64,000 nucleotides of DNA from Marinobacter sp. C7 (GTDB lineage: Bacteria; Pseudomonadota; Gammaproteobacteria; Pseudomonadales; Oleiphilaceae), in assembly GCF_022343555.1 (NCBI RefSeq), contig NZ_JAKQZH010000001.1:1-64000 (forward strand), given 5' to 3'. The notes beneath the pieces were generated by a model. That model had not been told where the DNA came from and made no database searches. It saw only the letters and a list, made by a program, of their open reading frames with translations. Below are positions 55,814 through 63,127 of this stretch, piece after piece. The translations under genes and the position numbers were made by a program. Within the stretch, counting starts at the first letter, position 1. The number at the start of each line of letters is the position of its first letter.

Positions 55814-57979
55814 ATGGACGTCTCCCACATCATCGATCCCCTGAACGATGCCCAGCGTGAAGCTGTGACCGCGCAGAATGACCACCTGTTGGTACTGGCC
55901 GGTGCTGGCAGTGGCAAAACCCGGGTACTGGTGCACCGGATTGCCTGGCTGATGACGGTGGACCGGGTGCCGCCCACGGCCATCCTGGCCGTGACCTTCA
56001 CCAACAAGGCGGCGAAGGAGATGCGCTACCGGGTAGAGCAGATGATGCAGATCCCCACCCGGGGACTGTGGATCGGGACATTTCACGGCATTGCACACCG
56101 GCTGTTGCGGGCGCACTGGCAGGATGCCGGCCTGCCGGAGAACTTCCAGGTACTGGACAGCGACGACCAGCTGCGGCTGATCAAGCGGGTGATGCGGGAG
56201 AACCAGATCGACGAGAGTCGCTGGCCACCGAAGCAGGCCCAGTGGTTCATCAACAGCCAGAAGGATGAAGGCCTGCGGGCGGATCATATCCAGGAGAACC
56301 CGGGCGACCACTTCACCTCCACCATGCTGAAGATCTACCGCCAGTACGAGAAATTGTGCCAGCAGGGTGGTCTGGTGGATTTCGGCGAATTATTGCTGCG
56401 CTCCCATGAGCTCTGGCTGCACAAGCCCGAGCTGCTGGCGCACTACCAGCAGCGTTTCCAGCACATGCTGGTGGACGAGTTCCAGGACACCAACACCATC
56501 CAGTACGCCTGGCTGCAGGTGCTGGCCAGCAACCGGGTGCCCTTGACCATTGTGGGCGACGACGACCAGTCCATCTATGGCTGGCGCGGGGCGAAGATCG
56601 AGAACATCCAGCAGTACCAGCGGGATTTCCTCAACGCCCGGCTGGTGCGGCTGGAACAGAACTACCGCTCCACCCAGACTATCCTGAAGGCGGCCAACGC
56701 GGTGATCGCCAACAACCAGGGGCGTCTGGGCAAGGAGCTGTGGACCGATGGCCCCGAAGGCGAGCCGATCAGCCTGTACGCGGCCTTCAACGAGCAGGAC
56801 GAGGCCAACTACATTGCCGACAGCATCTCGGCCTGGGTCGATGAGGGCAACCTGCGCAGCGAAGCGGCGATCCTCTACCGCTCTAATGCCCAGTCCCGGG
56901 TGCTGGAAGAAGCACTCATGCGCCAGGGCATTCCGTACCGGGTCTATGGTGGTTTGCGCTTCTACGATCGCCAGGAAATTCGCAACGCTTTGGCCTACCT
57001 GCGCCTGGTGCATTACCACCGGGACGATGCCGCCTTCGAGCGGGTGGTGAACGTGCCCACCCGGGGTATCGGTGCCAAGAGCCTGGCGGAGTTGCGTGAG
57101 TATGCCACCGAACAGGGTATTTCCCTGTGGGAGTCCGCCGAGCGCTTGCTGGCGGCCGGTCAGGTGAAGGGCCGGGCGAAAACCGGCTTGCAGTCGTTCC
57201 TGGATATCATCAACGGCCTGTCCGAAATGGTGGATCATGCCTCCCTGCAGGGCCTGATGAAGCAGGCGATCGAGGTCAGCGGGCTGAAGGACTACCACGC
57301 CAGCGAGAAGGGCGAGAAAGGCCAGGCCCGGGTGGAAAACCTGGAGGAACTGGTCAGCGCCCTGTCGGACTTCGAGGTCGAAGAGGGCGTGGACCCGCTG
57401 GCGGAATTCATTGCCCAGGCCGCGCTGGATGCCGGCGAGTCCCAGGCCGATGCCCATGAGGACAGCGTCCAGCTGATGACTCTGCATTCCGCCAAGGGCC
57501 TGGAGTTCCCGCTGGTGTTCATGGCCGGGGTCGAGGAGGGCTTGTTCCCCCACAGCATGTCATTGGAGGAGCCCGGGCGCATGGAAGAGGAGCGCCGCCT
57601 GGCGTACGTCGGGATTACCCGCGCCATGAAAAAGCTGGTACTCACTTACGCCGAGTCCCGCCGGTTGTATGGCCAGGAGAAGTTCCACGCCCTGTCCCGG
57701 TTTGTGCGCGAGATTCCCGGCGACTGCCTGCAGGAAGTCCGCCTGCGCAACACCGTGACTCGCCCGGCCCTGGTTGAGCGCCCCAACGAGAGCCTGTTCA
57801 GTCAGGACTCCGCCCAGCAGGCGGGCTTCAGCCTCGGCCAGCGGGTGCGGCATCCGAAGTTTGGTGAGGGCATTGTGATGAACTGCGAAGGCAGCGGACA
57901 CCATACCCGGGTGCAGGTGAACTTTGATGAGGGCGCCAAGTGGCTGGTGCTGGCTTATGCGCCGCTGGAGGCTTGCTGA
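55814..57979 (+). CDS. uvrD: DNA helicase II
   Basis: 721 residues, the usual UvrD length (E. coli 720). A 3'-5' SF1A helicase, it acts in nucleotide excision and methyl-directed mismatch repair. Motifs: LNDAQREAVT, LAGAGSGKTRVLVHRIAWL (Walker A), VDEFQDTNTIQYAWL, VGDDDQSIYGWRGA, LMTLHSAKGLEFPLVFMAGV and RRLAYVGITRAMKKL. The C-terminal Tudor-like tail (RHPKFGEGIVMNCEGSGHHT) is present. A LexA-like box lies just upstream. Palindromic array C begins 29 bases after the stop. Confidence 0.97.
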   Translation: MDVSHIIDPLNDAQREAVTAQNDHLLVLAGAGSGKTRVLVHRIAWLMTVDRVPPTAILAVTFTNKAAKEMRYRVEQMMQIPTRGLWIGTFHGIAHRLLRAHWQDAGLPENFQVLDSDDQLRLIKRVMRENQIDESRWPPKQAQWFINSQKDEGLRADHIQENPGDHFTSTMLKIYRQYEKLCQQGGLVDFGELLLRSHELWLHKPELLAHYQQRFQHMLVDEFQDTNTIQYAWLQVLASNRVPLTIVGDDDQSIYGWRGAKIENIQQYQRDFLNARLVRLEQNYRSTQTILKAANAVIANNQGRLGKELWTDGPEGEPISLYAAFNEQDEANYIADSISAWVDEGNLRSEAAILYRSNAQSRVLEEALMRQGIPYRVYGGLRFYDRQEIRNALAYLRLVHYHRDDAAFERVVNVPTRGIGAKSLAELREYATEQGISLWESAERLLAAGQVKGRAKTGLQSFLDIINGLSEMVDHASLQGLMKQAIEVSGLKDYHASEKGEKGQARVENLEELVSALSDFEVEEGVDPLAEFIAQAALDAGESQADAHEDSVQLMTLHSAKGLEFPLVFMAGVEEGLFPHSMSLEEPGRMEEERRLAYVGITRAMKKLVLTYAESRRLYGQEKFHALSRFVREIPGDCLQEVRLRNTVTRPALVERPNESLFSQDSAQQAGFSLGQRVRHPKFGEGIVMNCEGSGHHTRVQVNFDEGAKWLVLAYAPLEAC

Positions 57980-58008
57980 GGGCGGGTCCGGTTTTCCGGT
58001 ATGAAAAA

Positions 58009-58097
58009 GGGGTCAGAAGAAAGCGTTCTTCTGACCCCGATCTTGCGTCTGACTCCGCGGTAATAAAGGGGTCTGATGAAAGCTTTCATCTGACCCC
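58009..58097 (+). repeat. Palindromic repeat array C (two 30-bp hairpins)
   Basis: Copies at 58009-58038 (GAAGAA type, perfect arms) and 58068-58097 (GATGAA type, one mismatch: TCTG against the usual TCAG). Order and type match arrays A and B. It begins 29 bases after the uvrD stop and is followed 31 bases later by the structured element D2. Confidence 0.93.
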
Positions 58098-58128
58098 ACG
58101 TTCACTCCTGATGTTTCTCGGAGCTTGG

Positions 58129-58244
58129 GGCAGGTGCCGGCCAGGCCTTTCCAAAACTGTGCGGAGCCATGGATGGCGGAGCTCAAGCGTCACATGGACG
58201 TGCCGCAAGGAGCGTGTTTTGGAAAGGCCTGGCCGGCACCTGCC
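58129..58244 (+). repeat. Structured repeat element D2 with 29-bp perfect arms
   Basis: Arms 58129-58157 and 58216-58244 are perfectly complementary over 29 bases. The core repeats the D1 order: ACTGT, GCGGAGCCATGGATGGCGGA, CAAGCG, CACATGGACGTG, then GGAGCGTGT. Only the inner ends of the arms resemble those of D1 (CTTCCAAAAC against TTTCCAAAAC); the outer parts differ but stay paired. It lies between uvrD and uppP, which are convergent. Confidence 0.9.
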
Positions 58245-58263
58245 TTCCCCACATCCTGAATGC

Positions 58264-59061
58264 CTACATCAGCACCGCGTAAATCACCCCCGCCAACACA
58301 ATCCGGTAGATCACATACGGCCACATCCCCACCGTGTTCAGCCACTTCAGAAAGAAGTGAATGGCCGTAATCGCCATCAGGAACGAGGTCACCCCACCAA
58401 TCAGGAACCCGCTCCAGTCCACAATCACATCCGACGTTGCTACTTCCAGCAGCTTCACCGCCGAGGCCAGCACGATAATGGGAATGGCCAGCAGGAACGA
58501 GAACCGGGACGCGGTCTCCCGGGTCATGCCCAGGAAGAGGCCCGCGGTGATGGTGACGCCGGAGCGGGAGGTGCCGGGTACCAGGGCCATGGCCTGGGCG
58601 ATGCCCACCAGGACCGCATCTTTCCAGTTGAGCTTGTCCAGAGTGCGCTGGCGCTTGGGTAACCAGTCGGCGATGCCCAGCAGCAGTCCGAAGAACAGGG
58701 TGGTGAAGAAAATGACTTCCACCGCCCGCAATTCGTTGTCGATCAGATCCAGCAGGGCCAGGCCCGCCAGGCCCGCGGGGATGGTGCCGATCACCAGGTA
58801 CCAGGCCAACGCGCCCTGGCCGACGATCCTGCGTCGGGTCACGGAGATCAGTCCGTCCCGGGCGATGCCGAAGACATCCCGCCGAAAATACAGGACCACC
58901 GCGAGCAACGTGCCGAAATGCACCGACAGGTCAAAACCCACACCCTGATCGGTCCAGCCGAAGAATGCCGGGGTCAGGATCAGGTGGGCAGAGCTGGAAA
59001 TGGGCAGGAATTCAGTCAGTCCCTGGAGAAGGCCAAGGAACAGGGCCTGGAAAAAGTCCAT
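58264..59061 (-). CDS. uppP: Undecaprenyl-diphosphatase (UppP/BacA)
   Basis: 265 residues, seven to eight membrane helices, close in length to E. coli UppP (273). It removes a phosphate from undecaprenyl diphosphate, recycling the lipid carrier for peptidoglycan and O-antigen. The two signature regions are visible: LGLLQGLTEFLPISSSAHLI and ALVPGTSRSGVTITAG with the essential Glu, Ser and Arg. The start at 59061 (MDFFQALFL) is the standard one. It lies downstream of acr3 on the same strand with a 131-base gap and a hairpin, so it probably has its own promoter. Confidence 0.95.
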   Translation of the reverse strand: MDFFQALFLGLLQGLTEFLPISSSAHLILTPAFFGWTDQGVGFDLSVHFGTLLAVVLYFRRDVFGIARDGLISVTRRRIVGQGALAWYLVIGTIPAGLAGLALLDLIDNELRAVEVIFFTTLFFGLLLGIADWLPKRQRTLDKLNWKDAVLVGIAQAMALVPGTSRSGVTITAGLFLGMTRETASRFSFLLAIPIIVLASAVKLLEVATSDVIVDWSGFLIGGVTSFLMAITAIHFFLKWLNTVGMWPYVIYRIVLAGVIYAVLM

Positions 59062-59155
59062 TCTGTGGGTTCCGATTGGTTCAGTGCTTCAGAAATCTGG
59101 CCGCGATAGTAGCAGGGTGGTGGTTGGCTGAACAGATTTCCCGATGGATGCCCGT

Positions 59156-59179
59156 GCCCCGGGCCATGTTCTCCGGGGC
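59156..59179 (-). terminator. GC-rich hairpin after acr3
   Basis: GCCCCGG (59156-59162) pairs with CCGGGGC (59173-59179) around a 10-base loop, 13 bases beyond the acr3 stop on the minus strand. No U-tract follows, so intrinsic termination is uncertain. Confidence 0.4.
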
Positions 59180-59192
59180 CGGTATTCGTATG

Positions 59193-60263
59193 TCAGGCGG
59201 GGAACCGGTCCCGGGTGCGGTTGGCAATGCCCACCAGAACAAGCATCAGCGGCACCTCTACCAGCACGCCCACGACCGTTGCCAGAGCAGCCCCTGATTG
59301 CAGGCCGAACAGGGCGATAGCCGCTGCGACAGCCAGCTCGAAGAAGTTGCTGGCGCCGATCATGGCACCCGGCGCCGCGATACAGTGGCGCACCTTCCAG
59401 AGCCGGGCCCAACCGTAGGCCAGGAAGAAGATCAGAAAGGTCTGCACAATCAGCGGCACGGCAATCAGCACGATGTGCAGGGGGTTGGTCAGGATCACCT
59501 CGCCCTGAAAGGCGAACAGGAGTACCAGGGTGACAATCAGCGCGGCCGGTGTCACGGGGCCCAGACGTTTCATGAATACTTCGTCGTACCACTGCTGGCC
59601 ATGACGGGCTATCAGGGTGCGGCGGGTCAGGTAGCCGGCGGTCAGAGGAATCACGATGTACAGCACCACCGAAAGAATGACGGTGTCCCAGGGCACCTCG
59701 ATGTCCGAAATGCCCAGCAGAAACACCACAATGGGGGCGAAGGCAAACAGCATGATGATGTCATTGAGGGATACCTGGACCAGGGTGTAGGCGGCGTCGC
59801 CGCGGGTCAGATAACTCCAGACAAATACCATGGCAGTGCAGGGTGCGGCGCCCAACAGAATTGCACCTGCCAGGTATTCCCGGGCCAGTTGTGGCGCAAT
59901 CAGGGGCTCGAACACCACGGTCAGGAAGAACCAGGCAATGGCGAACATGGTGAATGGCTTGATCAGCCAGTTCACTGTAGTGGTGATGGCCAGTCCCCTG
60001 GGTTCTTTGCGTACGCCCACCACCGCACCGAAGTCGATCTGCGCCATCATCGGGAAGATCATTGCCCAGATCAGGATGGCGATGGGGATGGACACCTGAG
60101 CGTATTCAAAACGGGACAGGGTTTCCGGCACCGAGGGGGCCAGTTGGCCCAGTGTCACGCCGGCGACAATGGCAGCGGCGACCCAGATGGACAGGTAACG
60201 TTCAAAGATCCCCATACCGCCGGCGATGTTGTCGGCAGTACTGACTTCCGAGTGGTTTGACAT
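59193..60263 (-). CDS. acr3: Arsenite efflux permease, ACR3 family
   Basis: 356 residues, ten membrane helices, the usual Acr3 length. It exports arsenite using the proton gradient. The conserved helix-4 cysteine is visible in LGAAPCTAMVFVWSYL, and the helix-9 segment GASNFFELAVAAAIALFGL carries the conserved Glu. The start at 60263 (MSNHSEVST) is 140 bases from the arsR start on the other strand, and an AT-rich near-palindrome lies between them, so ArsR probably controls both directions. Confidence 0.95.
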   Translation of the reverse strand: MSNHSEVSTADNIAGGMGIFERYLSIWVAAAIVAGVTLGQLAPSVPETLSRFEYAQVSIPIAILIWAMIFPMMAQIDFGAVVGVRKEPRGLAITTTVNWLIKPFTMFAIAWFFLTVVFEPLIAPQLAREYLAGAILLGAAPCTAMVFVWSYLTRGDAAYTLVQVSLNDIIMLFAFAPIVVFLLGISDIEVPWDTVILSVVLYIVIPLTAGYLTRRTLIARHGQQWYDEVFMKRLGPVTPAALIVTLVLLFAFQGEVILTNPLHIVLIAVPLIVQTFLIFFLAYGWARLWKVRHCIAAPGAMIGASNFFELAVAAAIALFGLQSGAALATVVGVLVEVPLMLVLVGIANRTRDRFPA

Positions 60264-60321
60264 GACATTTTACTCGCCGATTAAACGCGCCTATTATGCA
60301 GGAATTTGAATATGCGTAAAA

Positions 60322-60334
60322 TCGAATATATTGA
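60322..60334. promoter_or_regulatory. Candidate ArsR operator between acr3 and arsR
   Basis: TCGAATATATTGA is a near-perfect inverted repeat centred on AATATATT in an otherwise GC-rich stretch, and a related half-site TTTGAATATG lies 11 bases upstream. Its place in the divergent acr3/arsR gap is where ArsR-type repressors usually bind. Confidence 0.5.
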
Positions 60335-60403
60335 AATGTCGAGGCGCGCAGGGAGTTGAGGCGACGAATCGGCTTAATCACTTTGTTGCAGGAGAAAACT
60401 GCC

Positions 60404-60757
60404 GTGGAACCGATGGACTACAACCCGGTCACGGTGTTCCGGGCCCTCGGTGACGAGCTCCGGCTGGCCGCTTTATTGTTGATTCGTGATCGGCAGAAGC
60501 TGTGTGTTTGCGAACTCACCGAAGCCTTCCGTGTTCCCCAGCCGAAGATGAGCCGGCACCTGGCGACCTTGCGCACGGCCGGGCTTCTGGAAACGGAACG
60601 CCGCGGCCAGTGGGTGTATTATTCCCTGGATTCCCATCTGCCCGGGTGGCTGGACCACGTGCTGGATGAAACCGCCCACAACAACGCCGGATTGATCGAA
60701 AACCCGCGTGCGCGGCTGCAGGCCATGGCAGGCCGTCCCTCTGTCCAGTGCCTGTAA
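60404..60757 (+). CDS. arsR: ArsR-family arsenical-responsive repressor
   Basis: 117 residues with a winged-helix DNA-binding domain (LTEAFRVPQPKMSRHLATLR). The metalloid-binding pair is in KLCVCEL (Cys34, Cys36), placed as in E. coli ArsR; the third E. coli cysteine is Thr39 here. Without arsenite it represses; binding releases it. GTG 60404 was chosen because AGGAG lies nine bases upstream; ATG 60413 is the alternative and an upstream in-frame start at 60356 is unlikely. It begins the operon with the GAPDH and arsJ genes. Confidence 0.93.
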   Translation: MEPMDYNPVTVFRALGDELRLAALLLIRDRQKLCVCELTEAFRVPQPKMSRHLATLRTAGLLETERRGQWVYYSLDSHLPGWLDHVLDETAHNNAGLIENPRARLQAMAGRPSVQCL

Positions 60758-60803
60758 CCGTTCACGGTTTTAATGGACGGAACAGATTCTTCAGGAGCGC
60801 ATC

Positions 60804-61808
60804 ATGAGCAAGATCAAGGTAGGTATTAACGGGTTCGGACGCATTGGTCGCCTGGCCTTGCGGGCCGCCTGGGAGTGGCCGGACATGGAATTCGTCGCCA
60901 TCAACGATCCGGGCGCAGACAGCGGCACACTCGCGCATCTGCTGAATTTCGACAGCGTTCATGGCCGTTGGAACCATGAGGCTGCGCCAGACGGTAAGGA
61001 CATGGTCATCGAAGGCCAGAACATCCGTGTGACCCATAACAAGGGCATTAATGAGACCGACTGGTCCGGGTGCGACCTGGTGATCGAGGCCAGTGGCGTC
61101 AACAGGAAGGTCAGTGTCCTGAAAGCCTACCTGGACCAGGGTGTGAAGCGTGTGGTGGTCACTGCGCCGGTGAAGGAAGAGGGAGCCAAGAACATCGTGG
61201 TGGGTGTGAATGACGGCATTTTTGACCCGGCCAACGACCGGATCGTCACCGCTGCCTCCTGCACCACCAACTGCCTGGCGCCGGTGGTCAAGGTGATTCA
61301 CCAGAAGCTGGGAATCAAGCACGGCTCCATCACCACCATCCACAGCCTGACCAATACCCAGACCATCATCGATGCGCCCCACAAGGATCTGCGCCGGGCC
61401 CGGGCCTGTGGCAGTTCCCTGATTCCAACCACCACCGGTTCGGCCACGGCGATCATCGAGATTTTTCCGGAGCTGAAGGGCCGGCTCGATGGCCATGCCG
61501 TGCGCGTGCCCCTGACCAATGCCTCACTGACAGACTGTGTGTTCGAGGTGAATCAGCCCACCGACAAGGAAACCGTCAACCAGCTCCTCAAGGAAGCGGC
61601 TGAAGGCGAGCTGAAAGGCATCCTCGGCTATGAGGAGCGTCCGCTGGTGTCCATCGACTACAAGACCGACCCGCGCTCGTCCATCGTCGACGCCCTGTCC
61701 ACGATGGTGGTCAACGGTACCCAAGTGAAAATATACGCCTGGTACGATAACGAATGGGGCTATGCCAACCGCACCGCCGAACTGGCGCGCCGGGTGGGTT
61801 CCGTCTGA
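60804..61808 (+). CDS. ArsJ-associated glyceraldehyde-3-phosphate dehydrogenase
   Basis: 334 residues. NAD-binding [15 protein letters not shown], catalytic Cys153 in [14 protein letters not shown] and the substrate-binding TGSATAIIE region mark a full GAPDH. In ars operons this enzyme uses arsenate in place of phosphate to make 1-arseno-3-phosphoglycerate, which ArsJ exports. The GAGCGC site and ATG 60804 follow arsR by 46 bases, and the arsJ start follows by one base. A housekeeping gapA role is less likely given this context. Confidence 0.92.
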   Translation: MSKIKVGINGFGRIGRLALRAAWEWPDMEFVAINDPGADSGTLAHLLNFDSVHGRWNHEAAPDGKDMVIEGQNIRVTHNKGINETDWSGCDLVIEASGVNRKVSVLKAYLDQGVKRVVVTAPVKEEGAKNIVVGVNDGIFDPANDRIVTAASCTTNCLAPVVKVIHQKLGIKHGSITTIHSLTNTQTIIDAPHKDLRRARACGSSLIPTTTGSATAIIEIFPELKGRLDGHAVRVPLTNASLTDCVFEVNQPTDKETVNQLLKEAAEGELKGILGYEERPLVSIDYKTDPRSSIVDALSTMVVNGTQVKIYAWYDNEWGYANRTAELARRVGSV

Positions 61809-61809
61809 T

Positions 61810-63021
61810 ATGACAACGGCCATCCGCCAATACCTGGTCATCACCGGCAACTACTGGGCATTCACCCTCACGGACGGTGCTCTGCGGATGCTGGTGGTAC
61901 TGCATTTCCATCAGCTCGGTTATTCACCGCTGGCAATCGCCCTGTTGTTCATCTTCTATGAATTCTTCGGGGTGGTGACCAACCTGGTCGGCGGCTACCT
62001 GGGCGCGCGAATGGGCCTGAATCGCACCATGAATCTGGGGCTCTTCCTGCAGATCGTTGCCCTCGCCATGCTGGCGGTACCGGCAGCGATGCTGACAGTG
62101 CCCTGGGTGATGGCGGCGCAGGCGCTGTCCGGTATCGCCAAGGACCTGAACAAGATGTCCGCCAAGAGCGGCATCAAGTTGCTGGTGCCGGACGCACAGC
62201 AGGGTACCCTGTACAAGTGGGTGGCCATCCTCACCGGTTCGAAGAACACGCTCAAGGGGGTGGGATTCTTCCTCGGGGGCGTGCTGCTTATGGCGGCCGG
62301 CTTCAAGGGTGCGGTGATGCTCATGGCGGTGGCGCTCGGGCTCGTGTGGCTGGCCAGCCTGTTCCTGCTCAAGCAGGAGCTGGGCAAGAGCAAGGCCAAA
62401 CCGAAGTTCACGGATATCCTGTCCAAGAGCCGGGCGATCAACGTGCTCTCGGCCGCGCGCATGTTCCTGTTTGGCGCCCGGGATGTCTGGTTTGTAGTGG
62501 CCCTCCCGGTATACCTGCACACCGTCTTCGGCTGGGACTTCTGGAAAGTGGGCGGGTTCATGGCCACCTGGATTATCGGCTACGGCTTTATCCAGACCAT
62601 TGCCCCGCGCATCACCGGCCATGCCGAAGGCAAACGGTCGGCGGTACTCTGGGCGGCGGCCCTGGCCCTGATTCCCGCAGCGATTGCGATCGGCCTGATG
62701 GCGGGGTGGTCGCCACAGGTCGTGGTGATCGGCGGCCTGCTATTGTTTGGCGTCCTGTTCGCTGTGAACTCGTCTCTGCACAGCTACCTGATCGTCAGCT
62801 ATGCCCGGGGCGACGGTGTATCCCTGGATGTGGGGTTCTATTACATGTCCAATGCCGCAGGACGGCTATTGGGCACGATTCTGTCGGGCTGGGTCTACCA
62901 GGCCTGGGGGCTGGAGGCCTGCCTCTGGATATCGGCTGCCCTCGTCGCGACGGCGTCACTGCTGTCGCTGCGGCTGCCGGCGAGGCAGTCGGTCCACCCG
63001 GGCGATGCAGTAAAAACCTGA
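61810..63021 (+). CDS. arsJ: Organoarsenical efflux MFS transporter
   Basis: 403 residues, twelve predicted membrane helices. The ArsJ N-terminus (QYLVITGNYWAFTLTDGALR) and the segment LSGIAKDLNKMSAKSGIKLL are characteristic. It exports 1-arseno-3-phosphoglycerate, which then breaks down to arsenate outside, giving arsenate resistance with the adjacent GAPDH. ATG 61810 follows the GAPDH stop by one base; in-frame upstream codons from 61762 lie inside GAPDH. Confidence 0.94.
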   Translation: MTTAIRQYLVITGNYWAFTLTDGALRMLVVLHFHQLGYSPLAIALLFIFYEFFGVVTNLVGGYLGARMGLNRTMNLGLFLQIVALAMLAVPAAMLTVPWVMAAQALSGIAKDLNKMSAKSGIKLLVPDAQQGTLYKWVAILTGSKNTLKGVGFFLGGVLLMAAGFKGAVMLMAVALGLVWLASLFLLKQELGKSKAKPKFTDILSKSRAINVLSAARMFLFGARDVWFVVALPVYLHTVFGWDFWKVGGFMATWIIGYGFIQTIAPRITGHAEGKRSAVLWAAALALIPAAIAIGLMAGWSPQVVVIGGLLLFGVLFAVNSSLHSYLIVSYARGDGVSLDVGFYYMSNAAGRLLGTILSGWVYQAWGLEACLWISAALVATASLLSLRLPARQSVHPGDAVKT

Positions 63022-63127
63022 ATCAAGACTCTTGTCCCGGTGCCGTGGCCAGGCACCAAAGTAGGATGTGATCCGGCACCCCAGCCGTTATAGTCTTGCG
63101 AAGATATCCCGAAAAAAGACAAGAAAA

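Noticed and set aside
55468-55860. Plus-strand frame spanning the end of gabD, element D3 and the start of uvrD
   Set aside because: It reads through a structured repeat and two real genes in another frame, with no homology.
44805-58244. D elements as integron attC sites or tRNA-like cloverleaves
   Set aside because: No integrase or cassette genes are near, and the fold lacks an anticodon loop, T-loop sequence and CCA end.
60804-61808. Housekeeping gapA assignment
   Set aside because: Position between arsR and arsJ, one base before arsJ, fits the ArsJ-linked GAPDH; nothing glycolytic is nearby.
63039-63057. GGTGCC/GGCACC hairpin after arsJ as a terminator
   Set aside because: Only a 6-bp stem with a 7-base loop and no U-tract; too weak to call.
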